Assembly: GCF_014836845.1 (NCBI RefSeq)
Contig: NZ_JACSQA010000002.1
Coordinates: 118,843-182,842 of the forward strand
Direction: 5' to 3'
Length of the DNA stretch: 64,000 nt
Origin: Ureibacillus galli
Lineage (GTDB): Bacteria > Bacillota > Bacilli > Bacillales_A > Planococcaceae
The translations under genes and the position numbers were made by a program. The notes under the pieces were generated by a model. It made no database searches and was not told the DNA's origin. It was given only the letters and a program-made list of their open reading frames with translations. Of this stretch, positions 1-9,157 are shown one piece after another (position 1 is the stretch's first letter; each line of letters starts with the position of its first letter).

Positions 1-13
1 TATTCATTTAATT

Positions 14-188
14 CATCTCTCAAGTGCTAGGAGATGCTACCCTTTTCTGCGGCGGAAGCTTGCGACAGCCGCAAAAATACTTTATTAGAACATTTCCTTT
101 TAAAGAAAGTTTCACTTTTGTTAATCCCGTCTCTCAAGCATAGAGACGGGTTTGTTTTCTGCGAAGAAAGCTTGCGTCTAACGCAAAA
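14..188. repeat. Duplicated structured element (two imperfect copies)
   Basis: Two related units lie about 112 bp apart (about 14-77 and 127-188). Each begins with a perfect hairpin: CATCTC/GAGATG in copy 1 and CGTCTC/GAGACG in copy 2, so one base pair has changed on both sides while pairing is kept. Each continues with a 22-bp core (43-64 and 155-176) that matches at 19 of 22 positions and contains AAGCTTGCG, and ends in a second GC-rich hairpin closing on CGCAA. I do not recognise a riboswitch or RNA family. A 70-codon open frame across it looks accidental. It could be a dispersed intergenic repeat or a tandem structured RNA. Confidence 0.5.
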
Positions 189-318
189 TCTTTTAAGCAA
201 CAGAATTGTTGTTTTAATTTTTATGGGGAGAGTATTGGTTCTTTAAATCTTTTCAAACTTAATATGACTTATTTCCAATAATATACACGCCAAGTTTGAT
301 GAAGAAAAAATAACCGTC

Positions 319-678
319 TTATTTTTTTAACACTTCATTCACTTCATTTCTTATATCAAAAATATTAAAAGGTTTTGTAAAGTATTTAATAACACCTAAT
401 TCATTTGCATCATCCATTATTTCGTTATCATTAAATGCTGTCATCATAAATACAGGTACTACTGAGTTGTTCTTTCTTATTTCCCTCAATATTTCGATTC
501 CGTTCATACCTGGAATTTTCATATCTAGTAATACACAATCGATGTTGTTATTTGCCATTATTTTAAGCGCTTCCATTCCATTGGCAGCCTGAAATATTTC
601 ATATCCTTCCCTAGAGAAAACTTCATTTAACAGTAGACGAATTCCTTTTTGATCATCAACGATTAATATTTTTTTCAC
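319..678 (-). CDS. spo0F: Sporulation phosphorelay response regulator Spo0F
   Basis: Single-domain response regulator of 119 residues. In the sporulation phosphorelay it accepts phosphate from Kin-type kinases and passes it to Spo0B, which feeds Spo0A. The N-terminal ILIVDDQ acidic pocket, the LLDMKIPGMNG loop holding the phospho-acceptor Asp, the MTAF segment and the KPF lysine are all present, and there is no output domain. The protein is close to B. subtilis Spo0F along its whole length. The start is GTG at 676-678, preceded by AAGGAG (688-693) at a good distance. It is divergent from the ywjG-type gene, as in B. subtilis. Confidence 0.95.
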   Translation of the reverse strand: MKKILIVDDQKGIRLLLNEVFSREGYEIFQAANGMEALKIMANNNIDCVLLDMKIPGMNGIEILREIRKNNSVVPVFMMTAFNDNEIMDDANELGVIKYFTKPFNIFDIRNEVNEVLKK

Positions 679-738
679 TATAACTTTCTCCTTAACGTGA
701 TATTATTTTATTATTATTAATTTCATTTACTATAGTTA

Positions 739-763
739 CATTCCCTATAATACGCCACCTAAA
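739..763 (-). promoter_or_regulatory. Possible sigma-H-type promoter of spo0F
   Basis: On the minus strand upstream of spo0F, TTTAGGTGG is followed after about ten bases by GGAAT. This resembles the sigma-H pattern (AGGA-type -35 and GAAT-type -10). B. subtilis spo0F is known to use a sigma-H promoter. TATTAT and TATAGT in the same stretch could instead serve as sigma-A -10 boxes. The match is partial and the call rests largely on context. Confidence 0.3.
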
Positions 764-871
764 CATAAATTTCGATTTACTTTTTAAAAACCCTTTTAAA
801 AAACGACTTAGAGTCTTTTAGATTTTACAATTTCTTAAAAAAATATTTATAATAGAGAAAGAGGTGGAATT

Positions 872-1402
872 ATGTCTAAAATACTTTCTACTCAAATGAG
901 TGGATTATTTCAAAGAATTATTCAAAGTGAAGAAGAAGCAATAGAAGAAACGGCACGGTTACTCGCACAAGCTAGTGTTGGCGAAGGTAATGTATATTTC
1001 GCTTGTTTTGGTGAATTACTACCAATTGAAATAAAAGCATTGGGAAAAACAGAGCCATTTGCTAATTTATCAAAATGGACTCCTGAAACATCGCTAACGG
1101 ATGCAGATCGTGTATGTATCTTCACAACTAGTTGTGAAGATCAAGAGGCATTAAGCTTGGCAAAAAAGTTATACGAAGATTTTATACCATTCGCCGTGAT
1201 TGCTCCCGAGCAACAAAGCGATAATAATGAATTAAGTAACTTAGCTTACACTTATGTATCTATGAAAGTACGCGGTGGATTACTACCCCATCCTGTCAGA
1301 ATTGGTGAGCGAGTTGTAATTCCCCATCTAATTGCAGCATTATTTATTTATGAGGCAATTAAGTTAAACTATGATGAAATGATTTCTGATGACGAGCTCT
1401 AA
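872..1402 (+). CDS. ywjG: DUF2529 protein, YwjG type
   Basis: Cytosolic protein of 176 residues with no signal peptide or membrane segment. It resembles the DUF2529 family (YwjG), whose function is not established; the fold is thought to be related to sugar-isomerase (SIS) domains. The start ATG is preceded by GAGGTGG at 861-867. In B. subtilis ywjG lies between pyrG and spo0F. Here it is still next to spo0F, but pyrG is about 24 kb away across the pectin island. Confidence 0.85.
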   Translation: MSKILSTQMSGLFQRIIQSEEEAIEETARLLAQASVGEGNVYFACFGELLPIEIKALGKTEPFANLSKWTPETSLTDADRVCIFTTSCEDQEALSLAKKLYEDFIPFAVIAPEQQSDNNELSNLAYTYVSMKVRGGLLPHPVRIGERVVIPHLIAALFIYEAIKLNYDEMISDDEL

Positions 1403-1517
1403 GTCTCATTACTCATTTTTATAGAACATTTTTCATACTTCATAATATTTAATTATACAAAACTTAATCAATAATGGGACTCCCTAAGTTTTCCCATTTA
1501 AATATCACTTAAAATAT

Positions 1518-1577
1518 AATCTCCCCATTAAGTAGACGGTTGAAAATCAAACCTATTTACCTTTGGGGAGATTTTTT
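1518..1577 (+). terminator. Terminator downstream of ywjG
   Basis: AATCTCCCC (1518-1526) pairs perfectly with GGGGAGATT (1565-1573) and runs into a T-rich tail. A smaller hairpin (GGTTGA with TCAAACC) sits inside the loop. The rest of the 1403-1770 gap holds a weak ATGGGA/TCCCAT hairpin near 1473-1499 and the msmX terminator; no gene was seen. Confidence 0.65.
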
Positions 1578-1716
1578 ATTGAAAGAACTCTCCCATCATG
1601 CAGAGTAAATGACAAAATATATAAATGTCTATTTTTTGGTGAAAATCTTTTTTATTTTCTGTAAGTACTTAAGAGAATGGATTCTATTAAAGCTAACACT
1701 GTCACATTTACAGGAT

Positions 1717-1759
1717 AAAAAAGACTACCTTGGAGTTCCTATCGAACTTCACAAGGTAG
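1717..1759 (-). terminator. Rho-independent terminator of msmX
   Basis: CTACCTT (1725-1731) pairs with AAGGTAG (1753-1759), with a further AGTTC/GAACT pairing inside. On the minus strand the stem is followed by six T residues. It lies just after the msmX stop codon. Confidence 0.8.
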
Positions 1760-1770
1760 CTTTATTTTCT

Positions 1771-2868
1771 TTAACGAATTCTTACTTCTGTCTCTTTATT
1801 AAAAAAGTGCGCTTTATTCATATCAAATGCAAGTTCAAGTTGATCGCCTGGTTTTACTTCTGTACGCGGATCAATCGTTGCTAGCAAGTTCTGACCTTCA
1901 ATTGTCGAGTAAACTGTCATATCCGCACCAGTAAGTTCTGCTAATTCGATATCAATTTTAACTGTCGCCCCTTTAGCATATTCGATAAATACCGGCTCAT
2001 CATGGAAATCTTCCGGTCTAATACCAAGAATTACTTCCTTCCCGACATACCCTTGTTCGCGGAGAACCATCATTTTCCCCTCTGGAATTGTGATGTTTGT
2101 GTTACCCATAGAAAATACACCATCTAATATCTTTCCATTAAAGAAATTCATTGAAGGTGATCCGATAAATCCGCCTACGAATATATTCTCTGGATTTTCG
2201 TAAATATATTTAGGTGCTCCTACCTGTTGTATCACACCATCTTTCATAACGACAATGCGACTCGCCATCGTCATTGCTTCTGTCTGATCATGGGTTACAT
2301 AAATTGTTGTAGTTCCCAAACGTCTGTGAAGTTTAACAATTTCAGCTCGCATTTGAACACGAAGTTTTGCATCAAGGTTCGATAACGGTTCGTCCATTAA
2401 GAACACTTTTGCATCACGTACGATGGCACGGCCTAATGCAACACGTTGACGCTGACCACCGGAAAGAGCTTTTGGCTTACGTTTCAGATAATTTTCGAGA
2501 CCTAGAATTTTGGCTGCTTCATTCACACGACGATTAATTTCATCCTTTGGTACTTTCCGAAGTTTTAATCCAAAGGCAATATTATCGTAAACCGTCATAT
2601 GAGGGTAAAGTGCATAGTTTTGGAAAACCATTGCAATATCGCGATCTTTAGGGGCAATATCATTTACTCTACGTTCATCTATGTAGAAATCCCCTTTAGA
2701 AATTTCCTCAAGTCCCGCAACCATTCTTAAAGTTGTCGATTTTCCACAACCAGATGGCCCAACAAACACAATGAATTCCTTATCTTGAATATGAAGGTTA
2801 AAATCACTTACTGCGGTTACTTTATTGTCGTATATTTTATAAATATTATTTAATTTTAGCTCTGCCAT
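1771..2868 (-). CDS. msmX: Multi-sugar ABC transporter ATPase MsmX (UgpC family)
   Basis: ATPase of 365 residues, the same length as B. subtilis MsmX, which energises several carbohydrate importers that lack their own ATPase. Walker [10 protein letters not shown] is at residues 37-45, the signature LSGGQRQRV near 135, Walker B VFLMDEP follows, and a TOBE/OB-type C-terminal half comes after about residue 235. The RBS AGGAGG (2877-2882) fits the ATG at 2868. It is the last gene of the island's minus-strand run but has its own terminator and a cre box. The island importer genes at 19.6-22.8 kb have no ATPase, so this protein is the obvious partner (inference). Confidence 0.93.
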   Translation of the reverse strand: MAELKLNNIYKIYDNKVTAVSDFNLHIQDKEFIVFVGPSGCGKSTTLRMVAGLEEISKGDFYIDERRVNDIAPKDRDIAMVFQNYALYPHMTVYDNIAFGLKLRKVPKDEINRRVNEAAKILGLENYLKRKPKALSGGQRQRVALGRAIVRDAKVFLMDEPLSNLDAKLRVQMRAEIVKLHRRLGTTTIYVTHDQTEAMTMASRIVVMKDGVIQQVGAPKYIYENPENIFVGGFIGSPSMNFFNGKILDGVFSMGNTNITIPEGKMMVLREQGYVGKEVILGIRPEDFHDEPVFIEYAKGATVKIDIELAELTGADMTVYSTIEGQNLLATIDPRTEVKPGDQLELAFDMNKAHFFNKETEVRIR

Positions 2869-2959
2869 TTTTTCAGCCTCCTACTATCTAAAAGTTATAT
2901 TCATCGTTTGCCTACATACGAATGATTTTTATTATGCGACTCTTATTTTTCATTTTATA

Positions 2960-2979
2960 GGAAAACGCTTTCAATTATA
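2960..2979 (-). promoter_or_regulatory. cre box and -10 element upstream of msmX
   Basis: The minus-strand reading of 2960-2973, TGAAAGCGTTTTCC, fits the CcpA cre pattern TGWAARCGYTWNCW at 13 of 14 positions. A TATAAT lies directly upstream (2974-2979), so bound CcpA would sit at the likely transcription start and block it. No convincing -35 box was found at normal spacing. Confidence 0.7.
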
Positions 2980-3032
2980 ATTTAATATTTTTAGATAATT
3001 GTTAAATATTTTTATATTTTTACAGCTTAAAT

Positions 3033-3067
3033 AAAAAAGACCTGCCAGTATGAATACTGAACAAGTC
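3033..3067 (-). terminator. Terminator downstream of pectate lyase gene
   Basis: On the minus strand GACTTG and CAGGTC close an inner CAGTAT/ATACTG stem, followed by six T residues. It separates pel from msmX. Confidence 0.8.
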
Positions 3068-3081
3068 TTTTATAGAAATTC

Positions 3082-4410
3082 TTAATTTATTTTCCCTACA
3101 CCCGCTTTTGCTTTTACAATTCCAGGAACCGCCTGTGTTGGATGGATTTTTGTATATAAAAATGGCTTCCAACCAACATTCTCATCAAGTTGTACGTCAT
3201 TTCCTCGGTTATGTGCTTGAACAAGATCAACTCTGCTTGCTTTACCTTTTCCATTAACGAGTGTACCATCTTCATATATAGAAGTTCCTTTCCAATAACG
3301 GATAATATGAGCAGGATCTACATAATAATCGAAGCTAAAATAGTTGTTTTCAGCATAAATTTTTGATTCCATCCCTACTCCAAATGCATAATCGAATAAG
3401 TATTCAGAGTCGTTCGTAAACTCATAATAGTTATTGTAGATATGAACTTCACCATAACGTACTCTTGGTAAACGCTGGGTTAAATCCTTAAAATAATTAT
3501 GGTGTATTGTTACTTTTAATTTATCTCGATCAGTCGTTTTGCTGTCACTTGATCCAATCAACATTACTTTATCATGGTCTTCAAATTTATTATATGAGAT
3601 GGTCACATAATTTGCTCCGTTAGTTACATCTACTAAACCATCATGCTGTTGGTAAATGCGACCAAAGTATTTTCCAAAAGAGGCGTCTGTATTTTCACCG
3701 TCAGTAAAAGTACAATGGTCAATCCAAACATTTTCAGTATTATTTGTGATGGAAATATTATCGTATTCCGAGTTCCACTCACCATAATCTCCATCTGTTG
3801 GATCCCATTGCGGGAAGAAGTCACGGGGTGCTTCAAATTCAATATTACGAATTATGATGTTCTTTACCCCGCTCATAACTAAACTTCCCCCGATGATTTT
3901 CGCATCATCATCAATCCCTATGATGGACGTATTAGAACCAACATTGATAACAATTTGTTCTTTTTGTTTTTTCTGAGCTTCAGCGCGTGCATCCTCAAGC
4001 GGACCTTCTACTTCATTCTCATAACCCCATACTTCAGGATTGTATGCCTCTAAATATTCATCAAAATCATATCCTGTGCCTGCAGCATAATATTCAGGAC
4101 CCACCGGATTATTACTTTCATCTACATTAAGCTCAATTGTCCCATCTACATAAATGATCTTCGGTTGATCATTCTTGCCGTTTGATTTATTATCCCCACC
4201 TAATGCTTCAATTAATTCACTTTTATTTGTAACTGTGAAAATATGATTTTCATCTGCTTTATCCCCACCTGTAGTACCTTTTCCAAAGGAAGCCCAACCA
4301 TCTTTTGGTGGTAAAACTTCTTTTCCTAAATCATTTGATGAAGCTGAGACGGAAGTAATCCCAAAACTGAATAAAGATGCTGCTAGAATTAAACTAAACA
4401 TTTTTTTCAT
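3082..4410 (-). CDS. pel: Secreted pectate lyase, polysaccharide lyase family 1
   Basis: Extracellular enzyme of 442 residues that cuts polygalacturonate by beta-elimination, usually with Ca2+. Residues 1-23 form a signal peptide (KK, hydrophobic core, SVSAS cleavage region). The right-handed beta-helix carries the PL1 landmarks WIDH (229-232), DGLVDV (257-262) and RLPRVRYG (313-320), with the catalytic-type arginine in RxPxxR. The length is slightly above that of B. subtilis Pel. It lies 25 bp downstream of kdgF and is the only gene of the island with a clear secretion signal for a degradative enzyme, so it supplies the oligogalacturonides used by the rest. Confidence 0.93.
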   Translation of the reverse strand: MKKMFSLILAASLFSFGITSVSASSNDLGKEVLPPKDGWASFGKGTTGGDKADENHIFTVTNKSELIEALGGDNKSNGKNDQPKIIYVDGTIELNVDESNNPVGPEYYAAGTGYDFDEYLEAYNPEVWGYENEVEGPLEDARAEAQKKQKEQIVINVGSNTSIIGIDDDAKIIGGSLVMSGVKNIIIRNIEFEAPRDFFPQWDPTDGDYGEWNSEYDNISITNNTENVWIDHCTFTDGENTDASFGKYFGRIYQQHDGLVDVTNGANYVTISYNKFEDHDKVMLIGSSDSKTTDRDKLKVTIHHNYFKDLTQRLPRVRYGEVHIYNNYYEFTNDSEYLFDYAFGVGMESKIYAENNYFSFDYYVDPAHIIRYWKGTSIYEDGTLVNGKGKASRVDLVQAHNRGNDVQLDENVGWKPFLYTKIHPTQAVPGIVKAKAGVGKIN

Positions 4411-4435
4411 AGATTTACCTATTCCTCTCTTTTTA

Positions 4436-4762
4436 CTATTTTATAAAATCTTCGCGTTGCGGGGTAAATACATCTAAAATAATTGAATCTTCTTCCAGCG
4501 CTTTAACACCGTGACGTGTACCGGACGGGATGTAAATACTATCTCCTTGTCTAACGATTTGCACATATCCGTCCAAGTTGAACTCAAAACTTCCTTGAGT
4601 GACATAACTTACTTGTTCATGAAGATGTGAATGGATGCTTCCAACTGCATCTTTCTCAAAGGTTACTTCCGTCATCATTAAATTGCCTCCGTAACCTAAA
4701 ACCTTTCGTTTTACCCCTTCCTCAGTCGGTACTGCCTTAATTTTCTCTCCAAAAATAAACAT
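4436..4762 (-). CDS. kdgF: KdgF-type cupin, unsaturated uronate linearising protein
   Basis: Single-domain cupin of 108 residues. KdgF proteins help convert 4,5-unsaturated galacturonate into the linear 5-keto-4-deoxyuronate. Metal ligands of the cupin are visible (H44, H46, Q50 in HSHLHEQ, and H84), together with the family's C-terminal DVFTPxREDF. The start is taken as ATG at 4762, well placed after AGAGGTGA; a GTG three codons upstream lies inside that ribosome binding site. It sits between ogl and pel with short gaps on both sides, so co-transcription is likely. Confidence 0.85.
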   Translation of the reverse strand: MFIFGEKIKAVPTEEGVKRKVLGYGGNLMMTEVTFEKDAVGSIHSHLHEQVSYVTQGSFEFNLDGYVQIVRQGDSIYIPSGTRHGVKALEEDSIILDVFTPQREDFIK

Positions 4763-4783
4763 ATCTCTCACCTCTCAATAAGT

Positions 4784-5941
4784 TTACTTAGGTAGTTCAA
4801 TGACATATAGATTACAAGTTCCTTCTCGGTCGGAAGTAAATAAAATCTTCTCATTATTCCAGCTAAAGGTTGGATGGCAATGAGTTTGTTGAGTGTTCCA
4901 GCTCGTATGATGAGAACATAACGTTTTAATCGTTGCTTTCTCTCCTGACATATCTATTAATACTAAATCTTCTATTTCATCTCCGACTAATAGGGTATTA
5001 TCATTATTGCTATGGTAGTGGTTACAATAGAAAGGCAAATCAATTTGTCGAATTATCTTCCCTTCCTCATTCGCTAAACCTACAAAGGGAATCTGACCGG
5101 ATGTATTTAAATTCTGAGTGGTAGCTTGCGTTTTATAGACGGTAATTGTACCATCATGACCTTTTCGACGGTTGTCAAAAAAAATTTTCCCATCATTAGT
5201 CCAAAACTCATGGCCGATACAATCGTCTTCCCCTTGCCTAAATAATGGCTGAGGTGAACGAGAACGAATATCTAGCAACCAAATCCGTTGGTGAACAAGA
5301 TTCCATGGACCTTCGTGGCAAAAGGTTGCCAAGCTACTATTTTTGGGGGAAAATTGAAAGTGTCCTAGCCAGTGGGTATCTTGGAAAACATCAAAAACCT
5401 CTTTCCCATCCATGCTGATTAACGTTATCCAACCCTTTTTTGTCGCATACATCGTTTCTTTAAATCCTCGATAATTGGCTCCTCTTTTAATAGGTACAAA
5501 TTCATTTCGTGCCATGCCGATATACCTTTTATCTGCAGAAATATGCGGATGTCCTAATTCTATCCCCGGCTTTTCTTCATAGAGTACAGTCGTTTTAAGT
5601 GTAGAGATTTCAATCTTCTTTAATAATCTTCCTGTTACATAAACGACAATGTCTCCTTCAGGCGTTTTTGTATGAAAACTTGGGGTGATTCCTTCTGGCT
5701 CATCTGTTAGCTGCAAAATCCCACCGGTCTCTAAATTCATTTTAAAGAGATTATAGATTGCTGGTCTCTCTGAAGAACGATCCGATAAGAAGTAGATGTC
5801 TTGATCTCCCTTACAAAAAGAGTTATCAGTAAAGTAAAAATGGAAGTTATTAGAACCGTTAGATGTTAGTTGTTTGACAACATTTCCTGTTTTCTCATCT
5901 ATATATTCTTTGATTTCTGAAGGAAACTCCTTGCCAATCAT
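4784..5941 (-). CDS. ogl: Oligogalacturonate lyase, polysaccharide lyase family 22
   Basis: Cytoplasmic seven-bladed propeller enzyme of 385 residues without signal peptide. Ogl splits short oligogalacturonides into monomers, giving 5-keto-4-deoxyuronate from unsaturated ends. Family features seen: HFYFTDNSF near the start, repeated propeller motifs (DIYFLSDRSS, GHFQFSPKNS), FCHEGPW, IGHEFW and a C-terminal QQTHCHPTFSW that supplies the Q/H/H metal site. The RBS GAGGGG stands before the ATG. It lies 21 bp upstream of kdgF and about 75 bp downstream of uxaA, with no terminator between. Confidence 0.9.
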   Translation of the reverse strand: MIGKEFPSEIKEYIDEKTGNVVKQLTSNGSNNFHFYFTDNSFCKGDQDIYFLSDRSSERPAIYNLFKMNLETGGILQLTDEPEGITPSFHTKTPEGDIVVYVTGRLLKKIEISTLKTTVLYEEKPGIELGHPHISADKRYIGMARNEFVPIKRGANYRGFKETMYATKKGWITLISMDGKEVFDVFQDTHWLGHFQFSPKNSSLATFCHEGPWNLVHQRIWLLDIRSRSPQPLFRQGEDDCIGHEFWTNDGKIFFDNRRKGHDGTITVYKTQATTQNLNTSGQIPFVGLANEEGKIIRQIDLPFYCNHYHSNNDNTLLVGDEIEDLVLIDMSGEKATIKTLCSHHTSWNTQQTHCHPTFSWNNEKILFTSDREGTCNLYVIELPK

Positions 5942-6015
5942 ATTTTCCCCTCCCTATTAAGGATAACGTTGACTAGGTTACTTCTTTAGAAATACATGCT
6001 TTACACTAACACCAC

Positions 6016-7503
6016 TTATAAAGTAACTCCCGTTTTAAAAATGGCAATTTCCCTAAAATCATTTTTCTCATTATTCACGAGTTTTCCACTGGCAACTTGA
6101 ATGATATAGTCAATAAAATCGTTTAACACGACATCGGATTCTTTCTCTAAAAGTACGCCAGCATTAAAATCAATCCAGTGCGGCTTTGTTTCATACAACG
6201 GGGTATTTGTTGAAATTTTCATTGTCGGTACAAACGAGCCAAATGGTGTTCCTCGTCCTGTCGTGAATAGTACCATTTGACATCCGGCTGCAGCTAGAGC
6301 AGAAGATGCAACTAAGTCATTCCCGGGTGAACTCAATAGGTTTAACCCTTTTTCTTTCAGAATTTCTCCGTACTTTAAAACATCTGTTACCGTTGATGTG
6401 CCTGCTTTCTGTGTACAACCAAGAGATTTGTCCTCTAACGTTGAAATTCCACCATCCTTGTTTCCTGGTGAAGGATTTTCATAGACTGGTTGTTTATTTT
6501 CGATAAAATATTCTTTAAATTCATTAATTAGCTGAACAGTCTTTTCAAAAACTTCTGAATTTGCAGCACGCTCCATTAGGATTGTTTCCGCGCCAAACAT
6601 TTCTGGTACTTCTGTCAGCACCGTTGTACCTCCTTGGGCAACAAGGAAATCTGAGAATCTACCAAGCAATGGATTCGCTGTAATTCCTGATAAACCATCA
6701 GATCCACCACATTTCAATCCAACCTTTAATTCAGCTAATGGCATGGGTTCACGCTTATCGTTTTTAGCAGCATGATAAATTTCTTTTAGTAATTTAACAC
6801 CTGCTTCAATCTCGTCAGTCACTTCTTGCGAAACCAAAAATTTTACACGCTCTTCTTCGAATTCTCCAAGAGCTTGTTTAAATTCATATAAATTATTATT
6901 TTCACAACCTAATCCTAAAACGAGCACACCTCCTGCATTTGGATGAAGCACGGCATCTCTTAAAATCTTCCTAGTATTTTCATGATCGTCCCCTAGCTGT
7001 GAGCAACCATAATTGTGTTTTAATACGAGAATGTTTTCAAATGGATGAATATTTCCTACTTCTTTTTCAAAAACTTTTATCATACGTTCTGCAATTCCAT
7101 TCACACAGCCAACAGTTGGAACAATCCATAGCTCATTTCGAATCCCTACATTTCCATTTTTTCTTTTGAATCCATTAAATGTAAGATTTTTATTTTCGTA
7201 AGGATTGCTATTCAACTTTTGATGAAACTGATACTCCTGAATTCCATCCAAATTTGTTTTAATATTATGAGTATGAATATGTTCCCCCACTGAAACTTCT
7301 TTAATCGTGTGACCAATTGGGTATCCATACTTAATGATATGTTCATTCATAGATAGATTTTTAATTGCTATCTTATGGCCTCTTTTAATCTCATCCTTTA
7401 GTATAATTGTTTCCTTTTTAATTGTTAGCGGTTGCCCTTTTGGTAAATCTTTCAGTGCCACAACCACATTGTCGTGATCATGTAACTGGATGAAATCTAA
7501 CAT
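6016..7503 (-). CDS. uxaA: Altronate dehydratase UxaA
   Basis: Dehydratase of about 495 residues converting D-altronate to 2-keto-3-deoxygluconate (KDG). It has the full fused form: an N-terminal SAF-like domain (about 1-90) and a large C-terminal domain with GCENNN, the cysteine-containing LKCGGSDGLSG motif and the GRGTPFG loop. Two ATGs lie two codons apart. The run AGGGGGA abuts the first (7509) but is seven bases from the second (7503), so 7503 is preferred. The gene follows uxaB closely, giving the order uxaC-uxaB-uxaA. Confidence 0.92.
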   Translation of the reverse strand: MLDFIQLHDHDNVVVALKDLPKGQPLTIKKETIILKDEIKRGHKIAIKNLSMNEHIIKYGYPIGHTIKEVSVGEHIHTHNIKTNLDGIQEYQFHQKLNSNPYENKNLTFNGFKRKNGNVGIRNELWIVPTVGCVNGIAERMIKVFEKEVGNIHPFENILVLKHNYGCSQLGDDHENTRKILRDAVLHPNAGGVLVLGLGCENNNLYEFKQALGEFEEERVKFLVSQEVTDEIEAGVKLLKEIYHAAKNDKREPMPLAELKVGLKCGGSDGLSGITANPLLGRFSDFLVAQGGTTVLTEVPEMFGAETILMERAANSEVFEKTVQLINEFKEYFIENKQPVYENPSPGNKDGGISTLEDKSLGCTQKAGTSTVTDVLKYGEILKEKGLNLLSSPGNDLVASSALAAAGCQMVLFTTGRGTPFGSFVPTMKISTNTPLYETKPHWIDFNAGVLLEKESDVVLNDFIDYIIQVASGKLVNNEKNDFREIAIFKTGVTL

Positions 7504-7517
7504 AAACATTCCCCCTC

Positions 7518-8987
7518 TTACTTAGCTGCTTTTTGCTCGAATATCGTTTCAACAGCCTGTTTCATTCCCTTTGTTTCTATTTCAAATAGATTTTTCGTTA
7601 CTTCGTCTGCTAGTCCTGGTACAACGTTTAGGTCCATATCCCAAAGCTTTTTACTACCTAGCACATTTGTAACAATCTCTTTAATGCATTCGAAACTGCC
7701 ATCCGCTTCACTCCATTGTGCCTTAAATAATTCAAGAGCTTCAGGGTCGTCTGAAAGTTCTATCTTTTCGTCAGCTCCATTACCCTTATAGAAGGAAATC
7801 AGCGCAGCTAATGAAAATACTAATTTTTTCGGTAAAGTTTTTTTACGCTTTACAAATTCTAGCAAGGTAGGTAAATCTCTTGTTTTAAATTTAGATGTTG
7901 AATTTAATGTAATACTTAATAAGAAATGCTTCATATACGGATTTCTAAATCTCTCAATCACATCATCTGCAAATGAACGACATTCATCCTCTGGAAAATC
8001 TAATGTTGGTATGATTTCTCCATAAATTAAATCTTTTACGAATTTTCCGATAATTTCATGTTCAATTGCCTCGTCTACTGTGTTAAGTCCATATAAATAA
8101 GAAACAGGAGCCATCGCAGTATGAGCACCGTTTAATATTCGTACCTTTCTTGTTCTGTATGGGGTGATATCATCAACAAAGAACGTATTCAATCCAGCAA
8201 GATGAACTGGAAATTCCTCTCTTATCCACTGTGGTCCTTCAATTACAAATAGGTGGAATTGTTCTCCGACAACGATAAACTCATCTAGATAACCAAGCTC
8301 TGCTGTAATCTCATCGATTGATTCCGTTGGGAAACCAGGGACAATACGATCAACTAATGTATTACAGAAAATATTTGCTTCAATAATCCACTCTACAAAT
8401 TCTATCTCTAAGTTCCATAACCTAGCATACTTCAATACGAATTCCTTTAATTGATCTCCATTACGATCAATCAACTCACAAGGTAATATAATTAACCCTT
8501 TATCCTTATCGCCTTTAAAAGCTTTATAACGTTCATATAAAAAAGATGTTAGTTTCCCAGGAAAACTCTTTTGTGGTTTATCTGTTAATTGATCCGTAGC
8601 GTCGAAAACAATTCCTGCCTCTGTCGTATTAGAAAAAACAAACCGCAACTCAGGATTACAAGCTAATTGTAAATATTCACCATATTGTTTAAAAAGATTT
8701 AACCCTCGACTTATACAACGAATCGTTGAATGTTCTTTAACAGGCTTACCTTCTTTTATTCCTTGTAAATAAAGAGTAAATAAACCGTCCTGTTCATTTA
8801 ACTTTTCTACTGCTCCTTGCCCGCGTGGCTGAACGACTACCACACTGCCATTAAAGTCTGTTTTCTCATTAAGTACATCTATTTGCCAATCGATAAAAGC
8901 TCTTAAAAAATTACCTTGCCCAAACTGCAAAACCTTTTCTGGACGTTTTTGATAATTTTTTACGAACTGCTTATTTAATTTTTCCAT
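7518..8987 (-). CDS. uxaB: Tagaturonate reductase (altronate oxidoreductase) UxaB
   Basis: NAD-dependent long-chain mannitol-dehydrogenase family enzyme of 489 residues that reduces D-tagaturonate to D-altronate. The N-terminal [12 protein letters not shown] begins the nucleotide-binding domain, and [11 protein letters not shown] carries the family lysine-free substrate loop typical of UxaB. ATG at 8987 is chosen because GAGGAG lies seven bases ahead. An in-frame start eight codons upstream has no ribosome binding site and falls in front of this motif. It is separated from uxaA by only a few bases. Confidence 0.92.
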   Translation of the reverse strand: MEKLNKQFVKNYQKRPEKVLQFGQGNFLRAFIDWQIDVLNEKTDFNGSVVVVQPRGQGAVEKLNEQDGLFTLYLQGIKEGKPVKEHSTIRCISRGLNLFKQYGEYLQLACNPELRFVFSNTTEAGIVFDATDQLTDKPQKSFPGKLTSFLYERYKAFKGDKDKGLIILPCELIDRNGDQLKEFVLKYARLWNLEIEFVEWIIEANIFCNTLVDRIVPGFPTESIDEITAELGYLDEFIVVGEQFHLFVIEGPQWIREEFPVHLAGLNTFFVDDITPYRTRKVRILNGAHTAMAPVSYLYGLNTVDEAIEHEIIGKFVKDLIYGEIIPTLDFPEDECRSFADDVIERFRNPYMKHFLLSITLNSTSKFKTRDLPTLLEFVKRKKTLPKKLVFSLAALISFYKGNGADEKIELSDDPEALELFKAQWSEADGSFECIKEIVTNVLGSKKLWDMDLNVVPGLADEVTKNLFEIETKGMKQAVETIFEQKAAK

Positions 8988-9157
8988 AAATATTCTCCTC
9001 ATAAATAACACTATTTTACAATGTACAAGTAAACTTTAAGACAACGTGACATGTTCAAATCAATCGATTTTATAGAAGAAAGATAGGTTTTCTCCAATAT
9101 GAAACTCTGTGTCTTTTTTCTTCTTGAATCGAATCTGAATAGCATCATTATTACTCT

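Noticed and set aside
34-246. 70-codon open frame on the plus strand
   Set aside because: It spans both copies of the structured repeat, has no ribosome binding site and no protein-like composition.
1609-1884. 91-codon plus-strand frame
   Set aside because: It runs through the msmX terminator and antisense to the msmX end; no ribosome binding site.
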